DNA of 20,956 nucleotides from an uncultured Sutterella sp. (lineage in GTDB: Bacteria > Pseudomonadota > Gammaproteobacteria > Burkholderiales > Burkholderiaceae_F). Below are positions 1-6,127 of this stretch, one piece after another. A model generated the notes under the pieces. It saw nothing but the letters and a program-made list of their open reading frames with translations. It was not told the DNA's origin and did not search any database. The stretch is taken from assembly GCA_900538905.1 (NCBI GenBank), contig UPZS01000039.1, positions 1 through 20,956 on the forward strand, read 5' to 3'. The translations under genes were made by a program, and so were the position numbers. The stretch's first letter is position 1; each line of letters opens with the position of its first letter.

Positions 1-24
1 CACGCTTATCGGTTCGTTGCCTAG

Positions 25-61
25 TTTTTAAAGAACTTTTCGTTGCTGCCGTAGCAGCGAC
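25..61 (-). promoter_or_regulatory. rRNA leader boxB/boxA-like antitermination signals
   Basis: Read on the minus strand, a hairpin (arms 54-61 and 42-49, 8 bp with one G-T pair, loop of 4) is followed by GTTCTTTAAAAA (36 down to 25). The order hairpin then boxA-like element, downstream of a strong promoter, is that of rRNA leader antitermination (nut-like) sites where NusB/NusE load. The 16S gene itself is not in the window and should begin to the left of base 1. A boxA can also sit in the 16S-23S spacer, but the promoter just upstream favours the operon leader. Confidence 0.7.
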
Positions 62-70
62 AAGATCGAA

Positions 71-116
71 ATTCTATTTCATTTCATTTCGTCTTGTCAA
101 GAGCTTTTCGAAAAAT
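71..116 (-). promoter_or_regulatory. Strong sigma70 promoter, probable rrn P1
   Basis: On the minus strand a perfect -35 TTGACA (100 to 95) is separated by 18 bases from a -10 TAGAAT (76 to 71). An A/T-rich stretch directly upstream (about 101-130) resembles an UP element that binds the RNA polymerase alpha subunits. Transcription would run left through the boxB/boxA-like signals. The combination is typical of ribosomal RNA operon promoters. Only one such promoter is visible here. Confidence 0.75.
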
Positions 117-161
117 TTTTGTTTTTCTTTTCGCTCTTTATTGAGAAACATAGTCTCTCAA

Positions 162-190
162 TAAAAAAGCTTCCTGTCGGAAGCCTTTTG
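162..190 (-). terminator. Rho-independent terminator of tRNA-fMet
   Basis: On the minus strand GCTTCC (184-179) pairs with GGAAGC (174-169) across a 4-base loop, followed by six T residues (168-163). It lies 6 bases beyond the CCA end of the tRNA and separates that transcript from the rRNA promoter downstream. Confidence 0.8.
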
Positions 191-195
191 GATTT

Positions 196-272
<77 letters not shown>

Positions 273-311
273 ATCCGTATTTCATCTCGCCATTGACTAG
301 CGAGACTGTGG

Positions 312-340
312 ATATTAAAGAGGTTTCTTCTTGTTGTCAA
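312..340 (-). promoter_or_regulatory. Promoter of tRNA-fMet
   Basis: On the minus strand a perfect -35 TTGACA (340-335), a 17-base spacer and -10 TAATAT (317-312) sit about 40 bases upstream of the mature tRNA 5' end. The short precursor leader can form a small hairpin (CTCGC/GCGAG, 286-304). Confidence 0.85.
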
Positions 341-524
341 GTCTTTTTCTCAAAAAACTTTAATTTCCTCTCACCTCCTCTGGTTCTCTCATATATTTTT
401 CCTTTCATTTCAGTCTGTTACCTTCTGAGTCCCATATTATCCCGCCTCTTAACTCTCCTCCTTCAAGTCGGTTTTCTGCCGATTTTTTGCCCGATTTCAG
501 CAGCCTCGGTAAAATCAAGAGTTA

Positions 525-600
525 CGGTCGCGACCGACACAATTGTTCTGCCTCTTATATAAGGAGGATGACGGAGAGCGGCGCGCCGCACACCTTTTTT
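525..600 (+). promoter_or_regulatory. Probable pyrD promoter and leader with two palindromes
   Basis: The 358-base gap between the tRNA and pyrD holds no convincing gene. Its left part (about 360-465) is strikingly pyrimidine-rich on the plus strand. Nearer pyrD are two perfect 12-bp palindromes, CGGTCGCGACCG (525-536) and GCGGCGCGCCGC (578-589), the second followed five bases later by six T residues. Between them a TATAAG (558-563) has a weak -35 match (CCGACA, 534-539). A promoter there would give a leader of about 60 bases with the second palindrome near its 5' end. Operator or attenuator function is inference. Confidence 0.35.
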
Positions 601-630
601 CATCAACGGCAAATCTTCCTGCAGGCAACA

Positions 631-1683
631 ATGCTATACAAACTCGCCAAAAGCATCCTCTTTCAGATGCAGCCCGAGACCGCTCACCATGTCATCATGG
701 CCAATCTTGATTGGATCACCACGCTCGGCTTGCACAAGCTTCTTACTCACACGCCTCCCGAAGATCCCGTTGAAGTCATGGGCATTCGCTTCCCGAACAC
801 CATCGGTCTGGCGGCTGGCATGGACAAGGATGGCGAACGCGTGAGCGCTTTCGGTGCGCTTGGCTTCGGTCACGTCGAAATCGGCACCATTACGCCCGTG
901 GCTCAGCCCGGCAATCCCAAGCCCCGCTGCTTCCGAGTCATTCCTGCCGAAGGCATCGTCAACCGCATGGGCTTTAACAACGTCGGCTGTGAACAGGTTC
1001 TGCGCAACCTCAAGAGCGCCGACGCCTTCCACCTGCGCGGCGGTGTATTGGGCATCAACATCGGCAAGAACGCTGTGACCCCCATTGAAAACGCAATCAG
1101 CGACTTCCGCATTTGTCTGGCAAAGTCCTACGATCGTGCCGACTACATTGCAGTCAACATTTCGAGTCCGAACACAAAGAACCTGCGCTCGCTGCAAGCC
1201 GAAGCCCCGCTGCGCGAACTGCTCGGCGCTCTGCGCGACGAACGCAACCGTATCATCGAAACGGAAGGAGCTCCCTACAAGCCCATCGCCGTGAAGCTTG
1301 CTCCCGACCTTGAAAATGACGCCATCCTGCGCGCCGTTGACATCATCGTCGAACACGAGATGGACGCCGTCATTGCCACCAACACCACAATCGATCACTC
1401 CTCCGTTCAGGGACTTCCCAACTGGAACGAGACGGGCGGTCTTTCCGGTCGTCCGCTGATGGCTCGCTCCACCGAATGCCTCGCCATGATTACTGATCAC
1501 CTCAAGGGCAAGCTGCCCGTGATCGCTTCGGGCGGTGTCATGTCGGGTGACGACGCCGTCGTAAAGATGCAGGCTGGTGCAAGTCTCGTCCAGCTCTATT
1601 CCGGCTTTGTCTACCGCGGTCCGGAACTCGTGACCGAATGCGTGGAAGCCATCGCACGCTGGCGCAAGCAACAGAACGCCTGA
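631..1683 (+). CDS. pyrD: Dihydroorotate dehydrogenase (quinone), class 2
   Basis: Oxidises dihydroorotate to orotate in de novo pyrimidine synthesis, passing electrons through FMN to the membrane quinone pool. The 350-residue product is close to E. coli PyrD (336). Residues 1-35 are the amphipathic N-terminal part that attaches class 2 enzymes to the inner membrane. The barrel follows, with GMDKDG at 63-68 and the VNISSPNT motif at 175-182. The second serine of that motif (Ser179) corresponds to the class 2 catalytic base. Near the C-terminus SGGVMSG is a typical FMN-phosphate loop. ATG 631 is chosen because the family N-terminus (MLYKLAK...) begins there. An in-frame ATG at 568 adds 21 unrelated residues and abuts its Shine-Dalgarno-like sequence too closely. 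The gene stands alone between its leader and a terminator. Confidence 0.95.
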   Translation: MLYKLAKSILFQMQPETAHHVIMANLDWITTLGLHKLLTHTPPEDPVEVMGIRFPNTIGLAAGMDKDGERVSAFGALGFGHVEIGTITPVAQPGNPKPRCFRVIPAEGIVNRMGFNNVGCEQVLRNLKSADAFHLRGGVLGINIGKNAVTPIENAISDFRICLAKSYDRADYIAVNISSPNTKNLRSLQAEAPLRELLGALRDERNRIIETEGAPYKPIAVKLAPDLENDAILRAVDIIVEHEMDAVIATNTTIDHSSVQGLPNWNETGGLSGRPLMARSTECLAMITDHLKGKLPVIASGGVMSGDDAVVKMQAGASLVQLYSGFVYRGPELVTECVEAIARWRKQQNA

Positions 1684-1704
1684 TCAACTCGATTTTTCAT
1701 TCAC

Positions 1705-1735
1705 AAAGCCGCTCTCTCGCAAGGGCGGCTTTTTT
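1705..1735 (+). terminator. Rho-independent terminator of pyrD
   Basis: AAAGCCGC (1705-1712) pairs with GCGGCTTT (1725-1732), loop 12, running into a T tract that extends to 1735. It lies 21 bases after the pyrD stop codon. Confidence 0.85.
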
Positions 1736-1959
1736 CATTCATTTTTCACGCTGTGGAAATTGTTCAAAAATCGAGTTTGCCTTAACCGAGATCAAAAAAG
1801 TCGTTTCCGGCCTCTGTAACTCATATTCTTGGCCGAAGACACAGGCTCTTTTTTGCGCTATCGTTTTAAGCTTCGATCAAATCGCATCTCGCGCCTGGTG
1901 CAATTCTCCACTGCAAGATGCGTATAACACTACCCCGATAACAACAATTTTCAAAAGTC

Positions 1960-3966
1960 ATGCAAGACCTTACACCGCTGCGTCCCGCCTTCTGGAACGT
2001 TCCTCTGTGGGCGGAAATCGGCGTTTACGTCATCGGCATTGCCGCCGTCGTTCTCTGCATCGCCGGCATCGTGCGTGCCGTCAAGCAACGGCAAGCCTCC
2101 TGCCCACCTGAAGCACTGCCTGATCGCAACGCTCGGCTCGGAAGAACGCTCCTGGAAGTGTTCTGGCAAAAGCGGATTCGCGACACAGCTGCCGGGAAAA
2201 ATCACTTCGTGCTGTTCTGGGGATTCATCTTTCTTTTCTTCGGCACCGCCATTGCTACCATCGATTGGGACATTGCTTGGCTTATCTTCGGCAAACGCAT
2301 CCTGTCGGGCAACATCTACCTTGCCTACAAATTCGTTCTTGATCTCGCAGGACTCCTTGCTCTCATTGCTCTTGGTTTTAGCTTTTGGCGTCGCTTTATT
2401 TCACACGACCCCAAAGTCGAAGCCAACTGGCGTTTCGCCTTGGTACTTGGCAGCCTCGCCTTCATCATTCTCACGGGTTTTTTACTCGAAGCGCTGCGTC
2501 TTGCCGTTCAGCAGCCGCAATGGGCCGGCGTGAGCTTCGTGGGCAACGCGCTCGCACAGATTTTCATCGGCACTGCCCCAGAAACGCTCAAGGTTTACCA
2601 CACCTTCATCTGGGTTATTCACGGTCTGGCCTCTCTGGGCTTTATCGCCTCCATTCCGCTGACCTATTACGCACACCTCTTCAAGACCCCGACTTCGATC
2701 TACGTCAAGAAACCCGAACCGCGCGGTGCGCTTGCCAAGATCGAAAACATTGAAGAGCAGGAACGTTTCGGCATTTCCGAATTCAGCCAGTTCGGTCGCA
2801 TCGATCGCATCCGCTTCGACGGCTGTACCGAATGCGGTCGCTGCACGTCGGTTTGTCCGGCAGCAGCCTCCGGCGCGCCTCTGGATCCCAAGGCCCTCAT
2901 CTTATCGCTCAAGGCCCGCATGAACGGCATTGATGCCGACAAGCCTTTGATCGACGGCATTGTGTCCAAGGACGCCCTTTGGAGCTGCACCACATGCGGC
3001 GCCTGCACCAAGGTTTGTCCGGCTCAGATTCCGACTCCCGACATCATCGTTCAGATGCGCCGTCATCTGGCTCTTGAAGAAGGCGACTTCCCTGAAGGTC
3101 TGGCTCAGGCTCTGGAAAACACTTCGAGCGTCGGCAATCCCTGGGGTATGGATCCCGGAAGCCGCCTGAAGTGGGCCAAGGGACTTGACGTTGAAATCGC
3201 CAAGCCCAGCGTCGAATACGACGTGCTCTATTGGGTCGGCTGTTCGGCTAGTTACGATCGCCGCGCTCAGAAGATTGCGCGCGCTATGGTGGAAATTTTC
3301 CACGCCGCAGGCGTCAAGTTCGCCGTCATGAGTGAGGAGCGCTGCCACGGCGAATTCGCGCGCCGCGCCGGCGAAGAATACCTGTTCCAGATGGCGGCAG
3401 CCGAAAACATCGAGTCGCTTTCCAAGTACAACTTCAAGCAGATTGTGGCCGCCTGTCCGCACTGCTTCAATACACTCAAAAACGAATATCCGCAGTTTGA
3501 GGGCGGCTCCTTCCCCGTCACCAGCCATGTTCAGTTCATTGCCAAACTGCTCGAAGAGAAACGCATTTCGCCAAAACAGGCGCAAGCCGGCAGTGTCACG
3601 TTCCACGACGCCTGTTACCTCGCACGTCATAACGGCATCGGCCGCGATCCGCGCACAATTCTTGAAACAATCGGCGTCAAGCTCAAGGATCCAGAAAAAC
3701 GCGGCTGCAACGCCATGTGTTGCGGCGCGGGCGGCGCCCAAATCTTCATGGACAAGCCCTCTCGCATCAACATTCTGCGTCTCGAACAGCTCAACAAGAC
3801 TGGAACCGACGAAATCGCTGTTTCCTGTCCGCACTGCCTCACCATGCTTACAAGCGCTCAGGCCCAAACTTGCGGGCGGGATGAAACACCCAAACCTGTA
3901 CGCGACATTGCCGAAATCGTCGCTCAAGCCATTACGCAATCGACTATCAATCCCTCAAAGGAGTGA
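1960..3966 (+). CDS. Membrane-bound iron-sulfur CCG-domain oxidoreductase (FadF / ETF:quinone-oxidoreductase-like)
   Basis: A 668-residue fusion. Residues about 15-245 hold five hydrophobic segments (roughly 17-39, 82-105, 119-143, 157-180, 216-240), like the NarI-type cytochrome b subunits of this family. Two 4Fe-4S ferredoxin motifs follow: Cys289/292/295/299 and Cys343/346/349/353, each CxxCxxCxxxCP. The C-terminal half has two CCG (DUF224) units: Cys428...CHG at 462-464...CPHC 499-502, and Cys552...CCG 587-589...CPHC 623-626. The first unit keeps only one cysteine in its central motif. Such proteins pass electrons between a soluble donor, often electron transfer flavoprotein, and membrane quinone. 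No ETF or acyl-CoA dehydrogenase gene is nearby, so the partner is unknown. The ATG has only a weak ribosome site. TATAAC at 1923-1928 is a possible -10 without a clear -35. An IclR gene follows 6 bases downstream. Confidence 0.85.
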   Translation: MQDLTPLRPAFWNVPLWAEIGVYVIGIAAVVLCIAGIVRAVKQRQASCPPEALPDRNARLGRTLLEVFWQKRIRDTAAGKNHFVLFWGFIFLFFGTAIATIDWDIAWLIFGKRILSGNIYLAYKFVLDLAGLLALIALGFSFWRRFISHDPKVEANWRFALVLGSLAFIILTGFLLEALRLAVQQPQWAGVSFVGNALAQIFIGTAPETLKVYHTFIWVIHGLASLGFIASIPLTYYAHLFKTPTSIYVKKPEPRGALAKIENIEEQERFGISEFSQFGRIDRIRFDGCTECGRCTSVCPAAASGAPLDPKALILSLKARMNGIDADKPLIDGIVSKDALWSCTTCGACTKVCPAQIPTPDIIVQMRRHLALEEGDFPEGLAQALENTSSVGNPWGMDPGSRLKWAKGLDVEIAKPSVEYDVLYWVGCSASYDRRAQKIARAMVEIFHAAGVKFAVMSEERCHGEFARRAGEEYLFQMAAAENIESLSKYNFKQIVAACPHCFNTLKNEYPQFEGGSFPVTSHVQFIAKLLEEKRISPKQAQAGSVTFHDACYLARHNGIGRDPRTILETIGVKLKDPEKRGCNAMCCGAGGAQIFMDKPSRINILRLEQLNKTGTDEIAVSCPHCLTMLTSAQAQTCGRDETPKPVRDIAEIVAQAITQSTINPSKE

Positions 3967-3972
3967 TATGCC

Positions 3973-4791
3973 ATGCTCTCCAAGACAGACAATACTGAAG
4001 TTTTACAGCCAGCCAGCAAAGACAAGATCAAGCAAGTACAAGTGCTTGAACGAGCACGCCGCATTCTGCGCACGCTAGCCGATTGTCCGAACCCTATCAG
4101 TTTGCATGAAATTTCCGAAATGACGGAAATTCATATGTCGACCGTGCATCGTCTGCTCTGGAATCTTGCCCAAGATGGCCTTGTGGACCGCATGAGCAAC
4201 GGCCGCTGGCGTCTGGGTTTGACCTTCCTTGAATACGGCAGTCTCGTGCGCGATCGACTCGATATCCGTGAAAAAGCCATCGGCGTGATGCAGCTTCTGT
4301 TCGAGCGTACGGGGCAAACCATCAACCTCGCCATTCGCCGCAACGACTCCATCATGTACATTGAGCACGTTTACGCGCCGGGTACTGGTATTCGTTTGGC
4401 GCGTCGCATCGGAGCCATGGCCCCTTTGCATTGCACTAGCGGCGGCAAGCTTTTCTTAAGCGATATGACGCCCGAAGAAGTCAGCGCCTACATCAGCCGC
4501 ACGGGACTTGCGCCGCGTACGGAACATTCCATCAACACGCCCGAAAAGCTCATCATGGAAATCAACCGCGTCAAGGAACTGGGTTGGGCCGACGACAAAG
4601 AAGAGCTGGAAACCGGCATTCGCTGCATTGGTGCTCCGATTCGTGACAAGACCGGGCATATTGTGGCCACCGTGACCGTCGCTTCGAGCATCGAAATGCG
4701 CCACAAGCCCGACTGGGTACGGCATCTTCTGAGCGCCGTCAACGCCGTTTCGGCTTCTCTGGGATGGCTTGCTCCGGACAACCGCATCTGA
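3973..4791 (+). CDS. IclR-family transcriptional regulator
   Basis: A 272-residue DNA-binding regulator of usual IclR length. After a polar N-terminal tail, residues about 24-85 form the winged helix-turn-helix (ISLHEISEMTEIHMSTVHRL as recognition region, then the GRWRLG wing). Residues about 90-270 form the effector-binding domain, with the usual R-x-G-x-x-x-P-L-H-C-T-S-G-G-K-L stretch and a late GCIGAPI-like segment (here RCIGAPI). IclR proteins bind small carboxylates, aromatic catabolites or sugars and repress or activate adjacent catabolic genes. A good ribosome site (AAAGGAG, 3957-3963) overlaps the end of the upstream iron-sulfur gene, 6 bases before this ATG, so the two are very probably co-transcribed. 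The regulator may control its own operon; the ligand cannot be deduced. Confidence 0.92.
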   Translation: MLSKTDNTEVLQPASKDKIKQVQVLERARRILRTLADCPNPISLHEISEMTEIHMSTVHRLLWNLAQDGLVDRMSNGRWRLGLTFLEYGSLVRDRLDIREKAIGVMQLLFERTGQTINLAIRRNDSIMYIEHVYAPGTGIRLARRIGAMAPLHCTSGGKLFLSDMTPEEVSAYISRTGLAPRTEHSINTPEKLIMEINRVKELGWADDKEELETGIRCIGAPIRDKTGHIVATVTVASSIEMRHKPDWVRHLLSAVNAVSASLGWLAPDNRI

Positions 4792-4805
4792 CGTTCACAA
4801 AGACA

Positions 4806-4838
4806 AAACGGACGCCGGCTTTTCCGTTGCGTCCGTTT
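4806..4838. terminator. Inverted repeat after the IclR gene
   Basis: AAACGGACGC (4806-4815) pairs perfectly with GCGTCCGTTT (4829-4838), loop 13. It has only three T residues after the stem. It precedes a second, better hairpin and may help terminate in either direction. Confidence 0.55.
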
Positions 4839-4847
4839 CACGATTTC

Positions 4848-4880
4848 AAACGGGAGCCTCTATGGCTCCCGTTTTCGTTT
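4848..4880. terminator. Bidirectional terminator between convergent genes
   Basis: AAACGGGAGCC (4848-4858) pairs perfectly with GGCTCCCGTTT (4864-4874) around a 5-base loop, followed on the plus strand by GTTTTCGTTT. It lies between the convergent IclR gene and racemase-family gene and can serve both, with the better T tract on the plus strand. Confidence 0.8.
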
Positions 4881-4886
4881 GAGCGT

Positions 4887-6002
4887 TCAGAGCACGCCGC
4901 GTTCGGCGGCTGCTTCCTGCGCCACCTTCACCACGCGGCGGGCCAGAGCCGATGTCGGATCAATGATGAAGACTTCCTTGCCGGCAATCGTCATGAAACC
5001 CTCATCAAGGATAAGCGGCAGTTCGGTGCACCCCAGAATCAGCACATTGCAGCCGTGCGTCTTGACGAGATACTCGGCCGCACTGCAGAGATCCTCGCGG
5101 CACACGCCGTCGGTAAAGCCCGCCTTGGCGCCCTGAGGTCCGTAAATGGCGGCCATCACGCGCGCCTGATGTTCGTCATCGGGCACGTGCATGGGCATTC
5201 CCATGGCTTCAGCCTTCTGACCGTAGAGCCCGGAGCGCACCGTACCGGTCGTCGCCATCAAGCCGATCACAGCCTTGTCGCCGAACTTCTCCTGAATCTC
5301 CTGCATCGTCACCTGCTGCATATTGATGAAGGGAATGCCGACGAAGGGTTCGATCAAAGCCACAAAAGCGTGCGCAGTGTTGCACGGCACAATGATGCAA
5401 TCACAATCGTCTTCTTCAAGGCGCTTGGCACAGTTGTACATGGAAAGCGTCGGGTTGTCACCGCCTTCGAGCAAGCACTTCGTGCGATCCGGAATCTGAG
5501 GATTCTGTTCGACCACGAGCTTGAAGTGTTCCTGATCAATCTTGGCGGGCGTCGCCTTGACGATCTTGTCGTAGAGGTCAACCGTCGCGGCCGGCCCCAG
5601 ACCGCCGATCATGCCCACTTTAAAGGGCTTGGGCAAAGGCGTGACATCAGCCGTGAGCAGCGCCTGCGCATAATCGGCGGCAGACAAACGCTCACCCGAA
5701 TCGCAAGCAGGATCCACCAAACGCACCGTAAATTCCGTCTGCAGTTCCGCAAAGAAACGATGCGGACAACCGCAGGCAAAACCGATCACGTCGGCGCCGG
5801 CTTTTTGCAAACGTTTCACCGCATTGAAGTTATTGATTTTGCGGGTGGCTTCTTTGAGCGCGTCCGTCGCATCAGCTGCAGGCTCCACAAAGTCGCCTTC
5901 GTCAAGCAACACAGTCACGGAGGCATCCTTGGCAAGAATCGCCGCCTTGATTTCAAGAGCAGTGTCGCAGTGATGTCCGACCACTAGACCGATGGTTTTC
6001 AC
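4887..6002 (-). CDS. Asp/Glu racemase-family protein with extra N-terminal half-domain
   Basis: A 371-residue protein. Residues about 127-365 are a complete Asp/Glu/hydantoin racemase: GMIGGLGPAATVDLY (130-144), the first catalytic-cysteine motif PCNTAH (206-211, Cys207) and the second, GCTELPL (324-330, Cys325). Two cysteines imply PLP-independent amino-acid racemisation, probably of aspartate or glutamate. Most relatives are about 230-250 residues; residues 1-125 are additional. They resemble the first lobe of the same fold: the stretch about 61-84, with CGCPH at 77-81, lines up with about 191-214 around PCNTAH. The start is GTG (6002-6000), supported by GGAGGAGAG at 6016-6008. Only a weak hairpin (6035-6064) separates it from hrpA upstream. 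Substrate and purpose of the extra lobe are unknown; it is not the typical MurI. Confidence 0.82.
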   Translation of the reverse strand: MKTIGLVVGHHCDTALEIKAAILAKDASVTVLLDEGDFVEPAADATDALKEATRKINNFNAVKRLQKAGADVIGFACGCPHRFFAELQTEFTVRLVDPACDSGERLSAADYAQALLTADVTPLPKPFKVGMIGGLGPAATVDLYDKIVKATPAKIDQEHFKLVVEQNPQIPDRTKCLLEGGDNPTLSMYNCAKRLEEDDCDCIIVPCNTAHAFVALIEPFVGIPFINMQQVTMQEIQEKFGDKAVIGLMATTGTVRSGLYGQKAEAMGMPMHVPDDEHQARVMAAIYGPQGAKAGFTDGVCREDLCSAAEYLVKTHGCNVLILGCTELPLILDEGFMTIAGKEVFIIDPTSALARRVVKVAQEAAAERGVL

Positions 6003-6127
6003 TTTTTCTCTCCTCCAACTCTAAAGGGACACAAACGCCGCCCGAACTCTCGACCTCGGGCTTCGTTTGACTCCTAGTGCAAGGATAACCGCTTCGAGCC
6101 AAACTGTCTGCAACAACAGGTTCAAAC

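Noticed and set aside
568..630. In-frame upstream ATG for pyrD with AAGGAGG directly before it
   Set aside because: The Shine-Dalgarno-like sequence touches the ATG with no spacing, and the 21 extra residues do not resemble a PyrD N-terminus, which begins naturally at 631.
634..1671. Long open frame antisense to pyrD
   Set aside because: It mirrors the codon structure of pyrD, lacks family resemblance and has no promoter or ribosome site. Similar antisense frames at 2902-3939 and, on the plus strand, 4764-5987 were rejected for the same reason.
4110..4131. Inverted repeat AATTTCCG-N6-CGGAAATT inside the IclR gene
   Set aside because: It falls within the helix-turn-helix codons and is explained by similar codons for Glu-Ile and Ser/Thr-Glu. 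An internal operator cannot be excluded, but nothing else supports it.
6035..6064. Hairpin between hrpA and the racemase-family gene as a terminator
   Set aside because: GCCCGA/TCGGGC can pair, but only a weak T-containing stretch follows on the minus strand, so read-through from hrpA is as likely as termination.
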